Source of the DNA: Gnetum montanum | Taxonomy: Eukaryota > Streptophyta > Gnetopsida > Gnetales > Gnetaceae | Assembly: GCA_015680685.1 (NCBI GenBank) | Contig: MNCI01015527.1 | Coordinates: forward strand, 156,335-220,334 | Length of the DNA: 64,000 nucleotides | Direction: 5' to 3' | Notes under the pieces: generated by a model | Told to the model about the DNA's origin: nothing | The model's database searches: none | Seen by the model: only the letters and a program-made list of their open reading frames with translations | In this document: positions 1 through 11,446 of the stretch, piece by piece | Numbering within the stretch: position 1 is the first letter of the stretch | Layout: each line of letters opens with the position of its first letter | Translations under genes and position numbers: made by a program

Positions 1-1397
1 GTTCGGTGAGGTAGTACCATGTACCTCTCTCATTGTCATCCTAGAGGAGGAAGAGGAGGAGAAGCTAGGTATGCTTATGCCTTCATATTGTTGTTGTATT
101 GCATTAGTTACATTTTTTTGTCATCCTAACCTTACAATGATTGTTATGCTTATAGTATTTCCTAAGCCACTAGTGCAAGATCCCATCCCTAAGTTTCATG
201 CAAAACCATGGGTGGAGACTCTAGACAAAGTGGAGTTCCTATGTGGGATGGCTAGGAACATCATTGATCGATTACATTAGGTTGCACTTGAGATAGGTAA
301 GGATTTTGTTTTATGTGCTTTGACTATAGGCTTTTTTTGAATTATGGCTATTTAAGGTTGTGTCTTATGGTTGCATTTTATGCTTTGTGTAATACCATGC
401 ATGGATTGGGACTCCAATAGGAACATGAAGATAGACTATTTATCTAGACTTTTATCTAATGTGTCTAGTGTACCCATGAAGTTGTACAACACTACCACTA
501 ATTTAGCAATGTCATGTGCAAAAGCTTCATGGGAGGTAGAGAGATCCAATGAATCCCTATGGGAGTAATTTGTAGCCTTAAGGAAAAAGGTTCAATGGTA
601 GGAGGATATGATTAGGGATCTTTGAGACCATAAAGCCTTTGTGGAATCCTAAGTGGCTAACTCAAGGGAGTTATAGACTAAAAAGATCACTTAGGCCTGC
701 TACTAGAATTCTATTCAAGATAAAGTAGTAGTCCTATGGGAGATGGTGGAGCAATTTATGCAAACAGACCTCATCTATCAAAAGGTTGAAGACTAGAAGG
801 ATCATTGTGCTTGGGTCCTACAATGGGGCAAGACACAAAAGATCCATAGGTGGTAGTATAAGGTTGATTATGGGGCCTACCTAAAATCACTTAAGGAAGA
901 GTCAATTAAATGATACAAGAGAGAGCTATTCATTCAAGGGATCCAAGCAAAGAGTGCTTACCAACTCTTTGAAAGAACTCTCAAGCTAGAGCAATCCCCT
1001 ACTCTTCAGATGACTACCATTATGGGTGAGACTATTATAGTTGCTGTTACTCATGAGCCTCCTACTTGGAATCCTACAAATAGATCTAGCATTCTTTTTG
1101 ACATTGATCTTGGGGATGTTGATTGGGTCAACATGGTAGAGGACTAGATCCTCCATCATTTGGAGGAAGCCCATCCCCATCTACCCCTAGAAGTGATGGA
1201 GCTAGACTCTCCATAGGTTTGATCTATTTTATGTTTCAATTTTTGGTTTTAAGTCATGATATTGGCTATGGTTTACTAACTAGCTATATGTTGTTGCATT
1301 TTAGGCCTTAGGAGACATTGGCAATCCTAGTGGTGAGGGTGGGAATGACCCACCACCTCGTCCTCCAGATGCTACTCACCAGCCTCCTTCAATTTAG
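1..1397 (+). pseudogene. Relic A: decayed spliced gene, helical protein with proline-rich C-terminus
   Basis: One plus-strand frame runs from about 421 to 1216 and reads as a charged, probably coiled-coil protein, but it contains 12 in-frame stops (8 TAG, 2 TAA, 2 TGA). A probable intron 1217-1304 (GT...TTTTAG) joins it in phase to a last exon ending ...NDPPPRPPDATHQPPSI with a stop at 1395-1397. Another likely intron is 69-155 (GTATGC...TTATAG), followed by an exon 156-296 with donor GTAAGG. The second intron's acceptor near 420 gives a one-base frame mismatch, so an indel or another acceptor is involved. I do not recognise the family. It lies antisense to the gag-protease relic to its right, so it may be an antisense ORF carried by that element or an independent gene. 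The 5' end lies outside the window or is lost. Confidence 0.5.
1217..1304 (+). other. Probable intron of relic A
   Basis: The sequence starts GTTTGATC and ends TTGCATTTTAG, is T-rich throughout and is 88 bp long. Removing it joins the preceding frame in phase 0 to an exon with an uninterrupted frame of 30 codons and a proline-rich tail. Confidence 0.5.
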
Positions 1398-2054
1398 TTT
1401 GTTGGCTATTTGTTTTTGTCTTTATGTTGATGGCTATGATTAGCCAAAACTATGATATGGATGGTTATTCTTTGTCATCATTGCTACACATTGTATTTAA
1501 GGAAATTTTAATTTTAAATCTAAATATTTTATTTTATTTTTGGCAATACACATCTATAGTTGTAAATTTTGTAAATGACTATGTTGGTGTCTTTGTTGTA
1601 ACATTAAATCAATGCAATAATAGGTTTAAAAAAGAGATATCATAATGAAAGGAACATTTGCTAGTTTTAGGAAATCATGGGCATGGGTTATATTGTGTGA
1701 TTATGGCTACTTTGCCAGTTTAACATCTTAGTGGAAGAAAATGACAATTTAAGATCATAGTGGACCATAGTGTTAGTTTTAGGTCATAGCAGCCCATAGT
1801 GCCATTTTTAGGCCTTAGAAGGCCTTTTCTGAAAGAGATTATTTTCTAATGTTTAAAACATAAGTAAAAATAAAGAAAGGTTTTAGCAAATAAATTTAGG
1901 CTTCATGCATAGGCTACGTGCATAGAATAACAAAGATATAATAAATTGCAAAAGAAAAACTAAGGCTATTTGGCTATCATTACCTCTGGTCATAAAGGCA
2001 CATGAAGGTTAGTGTAAACTTCACTTGTGTAGAGTCTTCCTAATCTTTGTAAGA
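1398..2054. other. Non-coding AT-rich spacer
   Basis: No frame with coding character on either strand. It follows the stop of relic A, so part may be its 3' untranslated region. At 1730-1810 the short phrase 'catagtg' recurs three times in imperfect copies. Nothing else is recognised. Confidence 0.4.
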
Positions 2055-2500
2055 TTAGGGAGTGAGTAACTCATCATCCCCTTTGCTTACTATGTTGAAA
2101 GGGAGTTCATCCCATAGCACATCACAGTGCTTCTTATTGCCATCGTTGGTTATCTTGGGTTTTTGCTCTTCATGGTTAGGAGCTTCTTCTTGAAGCTCCA
2201 CTTTGGACCCTTGTTCTATGCTCATGTTATTGATAGCTAGTAGAGCCATATTGTCACTATGAATGATAATTTCACCTCCCTCATAAGGAAGATGAATTTT
2301 TTGATGGATGGGTGAGGAGACAACTTGTAATTGAGCCAACTAAGGTTTTCTAAGATTAGGTTGAATCTTGATGTCTTTTCCACCACCAAGAAGTTTGCAG
2401 TTGTAGGAAATTTTTCTGTAGCTACAAACTCTAAGGAGATAGATCCCTTTATGGCAACTCTTAATCCATTGAAGGACTTAAGAACTATGGTGATCATAGG
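2055..2500 (-). pseudogene. Ty3/gypsy aspartic protease domain (gag-asp protease type), frameshifted
   Basis: Two minus-strand frames meet near 2337 with a frameshift between them. The upstream part (2497 to 2340) reads ITIVLKSFNGLR...TTANFLVVEKTSRFNLIL, and the downstream part (2339 to 2055) reads QLQVVSSPIHQKIHLPYEGG. This is the conserved core and tail of the retropepsin found in plant Ty3/gypsy elements of the Tat/Athila group, where a leucine-glycine-proline-tryptophan turn is followed by a SxxHQKxxxP segment. It would mature the Gag-Pol polyprotein. The break lies in that turn, so the domain is inactive. Gag lies upstream on the same strand; no reverse transcriptase follows in the window. 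Confidence 0.65.
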
Positions 2501-3899
2501 TTGTACCTACTCAATTAAACCCAAGCATTCAACGATGGTGCATGGGATGATGTTGGTTGTTGCTCCATCATCAACATGCACCTAATGTATTTTAAATTGT
2601 CCTGAGTTTATGGTTATGAATAGATGGGTTGTAGTCACCTTACCATTTTCAGAATTAACCTTAATTTTGCTATTGTAAAATGTTAAGGATGTTTATTTTT
2701 CCTCCCTTGGTAAAGAAGAAATCATCACTACATGAATGGCTTCCTCATTAGCATGAATATACTCACTAACAAGTATGGAAATTAACATTTTAACTAGCAC
2801 CTCACGATGTGTGGTGGAAGTTATAATCACGTCATAGAAGCTTAAGGTAGTATTTTTCTACTTCAAGGACTACATAACTTGATCCATTGCACTATGGAAG
2901 TTTTTTGTTGTTGGCTATGGGCTTGTCACCCCAGTTGTGCTTTACTTCCTCCATACATCCCAAAAGTTAGACTTTAGTTTTAGGTTGTGGTTGATGTCAC
3001 TCTTCTTTAGCATCCTCCTGTGGCTTGTTGGTTGAAGGAGATGGGGTAGAGGAGTTCATAGGCATAGTCAAGATGGTAGTGGGCATCAATGGACCCACTT
3101 TCTTTCATGCATCCATCTGCTTGTCTCCCTTGTTATCAAGCTTTTGCCTATACTTCCTCTAGCTGGTTGAAATTTTTTGATTATCAGCCATTAGTTGTAA
3201 GGAAGAGGCAGAAACATTGGCTACCATAATATTTCATTGTATGATTGGTTGGGCTACAACTATTTGGGTTGAATTGGGTTGGGGGACCTTGATGACAAAA
3301 GGTTCTCTTAGAGGTATTTGTCATGGTACCCTCACAACAAAATCTTGAGCTATGGGAAGTTGAAGAAGCTCTCTCATTATAAAGAAGTACTTGGATCATG
3401 AACCATTCTCTTACAAGTCTCTAATTGTCATCAATGTTAAATGCCAAAATAACATAAGTACTATCATTAGCATTCAACAAGTCTTTATAGACCTGCATTG
3501 ACTAGTTTTATGGTCAAACTAGGTTAGAAGCATCTAAGACCAGTTCCCCCCTATCTATCATCCTTTGTAGGTCATCCTTCAATGTAAAGCAAAGGTCTAT
3601 ATCATGATTGGGAAGTTGATGATAATGGAAAAAGTGGTCTAGTTTAAAGTATCTAGAGAATCAAGGATTATCTTTTGTTACCTAAGAGGGATCTTTGGCT
3701 ATTTCACATAGTCGATTGTATTTCTTTTGAGCAACTTCAATAATTTGTTTATGTTGCATGCACCCACTTCTTAATAGTTGATCAAGAAACTCAAATGGTA
3801 TTAGTGGAAACTCAGAGTACATATATCTATCCTCCCTTTCAAAATTAGGTTTATTTGTTATTGATGTATTGGTCCCAAAAGTTGATAACTAGTTACAAC
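2501..3899 (-). pseudogene. Decayed Gag C-terminal / Gag-protease linker
   Basis: Minus-strand frames are broken into short runs rich in Pro, Gln, Ser and charged residues, as expected between a Ty3/gypsy gag core and its protease. I could not find a clean CCHC zinc knuckle. The assignment rests on position between recognisable gag (higher coordinates) and protease (lower coordinates) on the same strand. Confidence 0.4.
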
Positions 3900-4958
3900 A
3901 GTCATTGGTGGTGGCCTTGGGCAAGTTAACTTTCAACCCTTGGTTCATGATATTGTTTTCCTTGATCATGGTTAATATGGTAGTGTTTCTTTTTTTTTTT
4001 CTCTTTTCTTTTTCTATTTGAGCGTGTTGGTTTTTATACAATATATAGGCTGGATCATGGCTAGCCTTTGCAACATCCTCTATGGTTTTAGTTTGTTAGA
4101 ACACTTGGCTAAGAGACAGTGGATCAAGGTAGTAAAGTTTTGACTTAATGAAGTCATTAACTCCTTCCTTGAATAAGGCTTATAGGTGGGCTTTGGCTAT
4201 GGGCTCTAGTATTTCATTCAATAGTCCATTCCACCACTAAATAAATTATTATATAGGTTCTAAGGGTCCTTACTTGACCTTCATGAGTTGGTTAAGTATT
4301 GTATCAGACTTCAAGTTATACTTAAGTGGTTGACAAACTAGGCTGCTAAGTCTTCCAAAAAGGATATAGATCTGCTAAGTAATGCACGATACCAATCGAG
4401 TGCATTCCCAGTCAAAGACATAGGGAAAATCCTCATGATGGTATGAGGCCATGGCTACAAGAGTAAACATTTAGATTGAAAGGTGATAAGGTGATCATTA
4501 GGATCACCTTCTCCATTATATTTTCTAAATTGTTAAATGGGGACACCAGGAGGAAGTATCAAGGGTGGGACTATAGGACTTATGGGAACATCCTAGGAGA
4601 AGTCCATAATCTTGACAGTTTGTGTGGTAGAGGCTTTAAGCCTGTTAAATTCCTCTATTAGGCCTTAGATCATTTGGAAGGCTTAATCCAAGCCTTGTGA
4701 TGGCCCCATAGTTTGTGAGGTTTGTACATAAGGCTGTGGTATCTATTATGAAGCTTGTTGCCTTGCTATGGGTTGCATGACAGAAGGAAAATGTTGCACT
4801 ATGGTTGTGGCTTGTGGGCCAAATAAAGAAAAAGATGTTTGTTTTGGTACTTGAGGCACAAATGGGAAAAATGTAGTGTGTGACCCTTGTGTTGTGGGGG
4901 GTCTCATGGTGGATCCCATTTGAGTAGTCATTCGATTTGTAGTGGTAAAACTCACCAT
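3900..4958 (-). pseudogene. Ty3/gypsy Gag (Retrotrans_gag core), decayed
   Basis: The minus strand between about 4560 and 4290 reads FRKYNGEGDPNDHLITFQSK, then a run containing MSLTGNALDWYRALL and FLEDLAAxFVNHL. This is the classic plant Ty3/gypsy gag core: a Y/F-x-G-x-x-D-P-x-x-H-L opening, then L-x-G-x-A-x-x-W-Y and F-x-x-L-x-x-x-F. Upstream, 4958 to 4746 is an open stretch rich in Pro, Thr and Gln that fits a Gag N-terminus. Several stops interrupt the core. Gag forms the virus-like particle in the cytoplasm. Together with the protease of the 'HQK' type, this points to the Tat/Ogre/Athila side of the family. Confidence 0.65.
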
Positions 4959-5050
4959 TGATGATTTTTTATTTCATGGTTGTGTTATGAATGCCATTAA
5001 TATGTTATAATTTGTTGTTTATGAAATTGACTAAGTGTGATGTGTTGCTA

Positions 5051-5594
5051 CAACCAACGTGGGATGTATTAAAGTAGGGTGCGAAGGAGTGGAAGATGGT
5101 GGCACCATGCCCATGAAGAAAACAAAAGCATTAAAGAAAGGTTCCATGAGATTGGGGGATGTTTGTTGAAACAACCCTCCAAGGATGTTTTTAGGCTCGA
5201 ATTCTACCCTAAATTCATCCTCTTCTTCTTGTTATTCCCTAAAGGTAGGCTTGTCATCTTCCTCCTCTACAAAAATCAATTAGGCTAGGACACTATAATA
5301 AATGTCATTAAGAGTAATTTCTTCATATAGGGAAGGGATGTACTCTTTCCCACCCCTGTGTATGAGCTCAAACTCCTTTTTGGCCTTGGCTTTAGTTCAT
5401 GGAATTAACATGCCTACATGTATTTTGAAACAAATGAAGTTATAACAATCTTCATTTATGGCTACAAAATCAGAACTCTCTCCTCTAACTCTCAAAGATT
5501 TCCTACACTCAATGACTGCAGGATCTTTGGAATCATACATCCTCATGACTTGGTTATGATCTTCGCTAGTGAAGGTGAAGGGCAATTTGGTGGA
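5051..5594 (-). pseudogene. ORF upstream of gag, unknown function
   Basis: One minus-strand frame of about 180 codons with only three internal stops runs from about 5594 to 5051. It opens LPFTFTSEDHNQVMRMYD, has an acidic middle (VEEEDDKPTF) and ends in a proline- and threonine-rich tail. It lies directly upstream of the gag relic on the same strand and has decayed less than that gag. Ogre-type Tat elements have an extra ORF in this position, which is the best parallel I can offer, but I recognise no domain. It could also be a separate N-terminal part of Gag. Confidence 0.35.
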
Positions 5595-5729
5595 TTTTCA
5601 AAAAGGCATGGTTATAGTGCTGATAATTACTTAAGAATAGCCTATAAATGTTAAGATAGGAGTAAATCCTAGTGAATGGAATTCAAAAAATCTTAGAGAA
5701 AAATAAAAATGGAAAAAAATGATATACTT

Positions 5730-6700
5730 ACTATAAATAGTAAGTGGGGGATAATGGGGGTTTACCCCTTTACCAGAAATAGAATATTGGCAACGTTGGC
5801 TTTAAACCTGCCCCAAGTTAGCTTCCCAAGTGCCTCTACATTGGGTATGGTAGGGGGAAAAGAAGGGGGATGAGATAATGAAAATATCACACCTTCCTAT
5901 TCCAATGTTGGAGAGAGGGAGGAAAGTTTGAAGACCAAAATAGAAACTTGGTAGTTTCCAAAGATGGTTTTGGTAGATTTCCAACTTTCACTAAAATGAG
6001 GGAAAAGTGGGCTTGGTTGGTATGGAAACCAACATTGGTTTAGTGACAAATATTATGTCAACAAAAATTAAATGTTTACCAAGGCTTCCATGCTAGCTTT
6101 TCTCTAGGAATTCACAACAAATGTTGTGAAATTCTAACACCCAAACCACCTGCAGCTTTCATGCTGAGGTTTCTATCACATGGGAGGGAATGGCAGCATT
6201 AGATTCCTTAGGAGATTTGGCTATAAATTATCCTTTAACTCACAACAAAGGTAGATTTGGTTATAAAATTGGTTTCAACCCTCACCAACACTAACCTCCC
6301 AACTACTTCCACGTTGGCTATGGTAGAGAGGGAAAAGAAGGGGAGGTGAGATGATGGGAATCTCACACCTCCTATCTCAATGTTGATGGGGGGAAAGGCT
6401 AAAAACCAAGGTGGAAAGTTAGCATTTTTCCACTAAAATTGGATCCATACAACTACTAATTCTTTTAGCTTGAAAAAATGGGGGGAAAAGTCAACTCACA
6501 AATGAGTTGAATGACCCACTTCTAAAAGCTAGAAAATAAACTTTTGGCAACAAAAAAAATGGGAGAAAGAGATACCAATGCTAGATTTGGGCTTTAAAAT
6601 TTACAACAACTGCCATGAAAAACCAATACCCAACTACTTTCAACTCCACACTATAGTTTTGGTCATAGGGAGAAAAGACCAACATTGATTTTTCAAGGGT
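5730..6700 (-). repeat. Degenerate tandem duplication in the leader of the gag-pro element
   Basis: The block at about 5795-5960 is repeated with moderate divergence at about 6262-6425. Both contain 'tatggtag', 'gggaaaagaaggggg', 'gagat-atg' and 'tcacacct', then a purine-rich 'ggaaagg' segment. Parts recur a third time near 6620-6710. The period is about 460 bp. Tandem repeats in leader or LTR sequence are common in Tat/Ogre elements. Confidence 0.5.
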
Positions 6701-6960
6701 TTTGACTACAAAAAAATGAAGGAAACATTTGCAATGGCTATGAAAATACTAGATCTAGCTACAAAATTTAGGTAAAGGTCCTCCTTCTAGCATTAAGAAA
6801 AAATTTTATGATTGAAAACCTCAATTGCTGGAATAGGAAGGAAACAAAGGATCCCTGATGCAAGTAGTTCCTCAACCCCAAATCCCCAGAGCCTTCATGA
6901 TGAAAATGGGATTCAAGGCACCCTGGCCAATCAACTCAATCAACCAGGGACTTGGGAGAT

Positions 6961-7606
6961 GTAAAATGTGAAAATATAAATATATCTAGATAATGCGTAG
7001 ATAATAAATTTAATTCTATTGAACACAAAACTCAAAACTTAAAAATTTATTGAGAAAAGAATAAAGTAGAAGTTAGAGAAATGTGTACAAAAAAATGGTG
7101 TTAGATGAGCAAAAAGGAGGTTCACTTGTGCAAGAGCTAGAGGGGACTTTCTAGTTTGAGGGAAAAGTTTCAAAAATGTATCTTTGGTCTTCACGTTGAA
7201 GGGGGGAGGGAGTTTTCAAACTCCCCATCCTTCCACACTGATGGTAGGTGAGATCTACCCCCTACATGTGTTTTCAGTGCAGAAAATGTCTACCCCCATA
7301 AAGCCCATCAAATTGCCTTTTTTGTCATTACAAAAGGCATTTTTAAGCCCATCAAATTTCCTTTTTGGCATTACAAAAGAAATTTTGACACCCCCCCCAA
7401 CACCTCTCCCAAAGTCCAACTATAGACACTAGGTGACCTTTTTTACTTGCAGAATGAGGCTTTGATCACCTATGAGGCATTTTTCAACTCCAAAAGTATA
7501 AAGTATGTGAAATTGTCCATTTTGGATTACAAATTTCACATTTACAATGAAATTTTACCTCAAGTTCCATGGGGTGAAAGCTACATGATGAAGATTGAGT
7601 ATAACA
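6961..7606. other. Spacer with a 44-bp tandem duplication
   Basis: AT-rich, no coding character. It contains the short duplication listed at 7301-7388 and a C-run near 7391. It ends at the inferred left boundary of E1. Confidence 0.4.
7301..7388. repeat. 44-bp tandem duplication, two copies
   Basis: 'aagcccatcaaatt' begins at 7301 and again at 7345. The two 44-bp units differ at only a few positions. Confidence 0.8.
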
Positions 7607-7757
7607 TGCAAAATTATGTGGTGTTTTAGTAAGTATGATTCTTTTTGAGATTATGATGCTTGTGCTTAGGTGTGTGTTATGCATGTTATCAATTTAGTAT
7701 ATTTCATGTTGATGATATTTGAGATGCTTAGGTGTAATAATGTTATTATGTATCTTC

Positions 7758-8082
<325 letters not shown>

Positions 8083-9382
8083 TGTCTATGTCTGTGTCTA
8101 TGTCTATGTGTCTAGGTGTGTGTCTTTATATGCATATTTCTTACCATTTAGAAGATGTACACTAATCCTATTACTGAGTATGGCAAGATTTCATGAGAGG
8201 GTTTGATGAGGGCATGGTATGGCATGGACTAATTTTCTTAATTTATTTAGATGTATTTTATGGTCTTGTTTATGATATGATGTTTGTAGCTATATTTATA
8301 ATGTTTAATTAATTAGTTTTTTTATCATAATAAGATTATTAGGATATTTTTGTGAATAGTGATTTTTAATGTTATTTTCTTTATTGATTAATTTGGCATG
8401 TGTGAGAGTTACATGAGAATATGGAAAGTTACTTTTGTGATGAAAAGAATTAGTTGTAATATTCTTTTAGTTTAATATTCATTTTGTTAATTGAATGTTT
8501 TCTTCTATTTCATCATTTTTTATTGATCTCCATTAAAAATTTCGTGACTTTTTTATCACAAACTTTGATTATTTGGAAAAAGTGCTATGGAAGATTGAAG
8601 CTAGTGGAGGTGTTGGTGGATTGTAGATCATTGGTGCTATTGCTTGAATTGTTGCAGTGTTTTTCTCTTCTTTTGTGGATTTCATCATGCATATTCAAAG
8701 GTGAGTAATTTGGCCCCATTTCTATTATGATGTTGTTTATAGACTAATGGGTATTAATTTTAACATTTGAAATGTTAATTTGGTATATTTTATGTGCATA
8801 ATTGATGGTAATTGTACTACCTTTTCTGTTGATTTCATGTATGGGTTTTGTAAGATCTATTCCAATAATTTTTTTGGGATGGATTTTGCTTATTCATTGC
8901 TCTTTATTAGTTGCATTAGAAGGATTAGAGCTATTGTAATTCTTGCTTGGATGTGATCTTGTACCTAGAGAGATGTGGTTTGGTTTCACTTGATAAACAT
9001 TTGGAGTAATGGGATTTCTATGTAGCTTTGTTTTCTTGTCCAAATCTATTTTACTATTTTTATGATTCTAATATCTTATCATACATGTTTTTGATTTCTT
9101 TTATTTGATGATGGGCTAAAATATTTTTTGTTTCATCCTCTATATCATTATGACAATTCTATGAATGTGATTTCTTGCATTTTGTGCTTTCTAAGCATTG
9201 TATCTTGTTAAATCGAATCTTCCTCACTAGTTTAGTTATTGGACTACTTTTTCTCCTTTGGATTCTTAATCTTGAATTTTTGGAATCATACCTATGGTTT
9301 CCCTCCATTTTTCATCATTTCAAAGTTTTCCCAACTGAATTCTACTCCTTTCCTACTTGAATGGAACATCCTTAGCCTTTGC

Positions 9383-9655
9383 AAGATGTCTTTTCCATGA
9401 GCCAAACTACCTATGAAGACATCTCCACCTTTCCAAAAATGTCTTCTCTACAACTGATATGTCTTAATCAACCCAAAGACATCTCATCTAAGACATCTCA
9501 ACTTTGTCATAGATGTTTCCCTTGAGATTTTTCAACCTAAGCCAAGAAGCTTCCTAGCTTCTAAAGACATCTCATATTGAATCAAGATATCTCTATCTTT
9601 CTAGAGATGTCTATAGTCTTTCAAAGACATTTTTTATCTTCCATAGACATCTCTC
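9383..9655. repeat. Cluster of AGACATCT / AGATGTCT motifs in E1 left LTR
   Basis: About a dozen copies of the octamer AGACATCT, its reverse complement AGATGTCT or one-base variants lie in about 270 bp, in both orientations and at irregular spacing. The matching stretch of the right LTR (17425-17725) carries a similar cluster. Function unknown; it could be a binding-site array in the LTR U3 or a relic short repeat. Confidence 0.6.
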
Positions 9656-11446
9656 CCAAAAGTTCATCTCTACATTAATCTTATCCCTTATGATGTATGT
9701 TTCCCAGTTTAGTCAAAAAAATCGGTTTCCTTGATCTCTAAGCTTTTCAAAACTGTATCAATTCTTCTAGTTTGTTGATTTGATCAAGCTCTCTTTTGGG
9801 TCTTCTAATGTGGGATGTTTTCTTTGCTTGATTAAGTGATGCTTGTTCTAAACCTTGGTCGATTTGTAATTCCCTTTCCTTTAATCATCTTGGAATACTA
9901 CCTTAATCATTTGTTGATATTTCTAGATCCTTGAAATAAGTGTTCTTCCCTATTGATCTTATTAATATTGTCATTGGATCTTAATTTTTCATAACAATTT
10001 CTTATATAGGTGGATTTCTCATGATTTGGATGTTAATCCTTCATGGTTTTGATTCTTGGTAGTTTTGGTCTTTTTGTTGTTGTGGATCAATCAATTAGTT
10101 AGAAGCTATGATCATGATTTCTCTTCTTAGATTTTATTGACATCTTAGAATATGAATGAGGTTCATGACATCTCTTGGATGTTGAGTTTATCTCATGGTA
10201 ATGTTGTATTCCATGTAATTGGTTTGGGTTCATTGGTGTCATGTTATTTCTTGGACTAGTATGCTTGTGAGGATCCCCTAGATTGTTGGATTTCTTTAAG
10301 AGATGATTTCTTTTGATTTTGTTGTTGCCCTTCATCATAAGTTTGGTTTGCCATGGTTATATGGTTATTGGATTTTAGATGATGGAGCTAACACTGAGTT
10401 GTGCTACCAATTGGAGATGGTCTTTCTTAAGATGATTATGATTGACTCCCACTAGCATGCATTAGTATGACTTTCATTGTAGATTCCATCCTGTGAAAGA
10501 GGGTACTTCCATGCCTTATTAGTTCTTTTTTAATTGATTCCTCTAGAATATTAGAGGTAATATCTTGGATGAAACCTCTGGCATAAGTGTATTTGGAGAA
10601 CATTAGAAGTAGGTCTTGGATGACATTTCATTTTTCGGTTAAGACTAATAATAAAACTATGTGCATGATAATTTAAAATCTACTTTGGATATGTTTTGGC
10701 TTTGGTATTTGGAAAATACACATGATAACATGACATATAATTGACATTGAGTGTGGTCCATGCTAGCCTTCTTGTTTGTGATGACAGGTGGAGTTGGTAA
10801 ATATTGATTTTGGCATTGTGTGATGGATTGATGTTTGTCTATATGTTTATATGCTTTCTTTGATGTTTTTAAGCTAATATGTTTTTTAGGTCAATCATGA
10901 TCCTTCTTACTTCCATGAGATCTATCCATGATCCTTATTTTTGATGAATCATTTTATTTATAATTTGATCTAATTTGGGAGGTGATGGGATATTTTGGAT
11001 GGTTTTTTTAGTTTGATTGATGATGTTATGTTTTCACTTGACCTTTGGCTAGTTATTTATTTGGACTTTTTAGCATTGTATAGATATTATGTCTCTTTCC
11101 TCAATTTGGATACATGGATATTTGAATGAATTAGAACTTGACATCATATTGGTTTTATATATATATATTTTTAGAGTTTTAGATCTACAATTTCTTTTAT
11201 TCTCTATTTAGTTGGATTTCATTTCTAGCATATATGTTATTGTAATTTTTACCTTTATGTATTTATTTATTTCACTATTTAGTTTCTATCTTTCCTTGAG
11301 TCATGCTTTCATGAGAATTTATCCTTTTTCTATTTCATTGTGTAGCTTATTCATTATGTTGCTCCTTGCCATGACCAATGATTTTTTTAGAAGGTTTATC
11401 CAACATAATGCTTTGTAACCTAAGGCTTGGAAAGGAAGATGTTATA

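Larger units (their letters stand above)
2055..6960 (-). mobile_element. Truncated minus-strand Ty3/gypsy element (Tat/Ogre-like), gag-pro only
   Basis: In minus-strand order it holds degenerate leader repeats (6700-5730), an upstream ORF, gag and protease. No reverse transcriptase, integrase or paired LTR is seen inside the window; below 2055 the sequence changes to plus-strand relic A. The element is either truncated there or continues beyond position 1 with relic A as an antisense insertion. Boundaries are approximate. Confidence 0.5.

Noticed and set aside
11212-11418. Open frame with hydrophobic, Phe-rich product
   Set aside because: T-rich LTR sequence; no counterpart frame in the other LTR.
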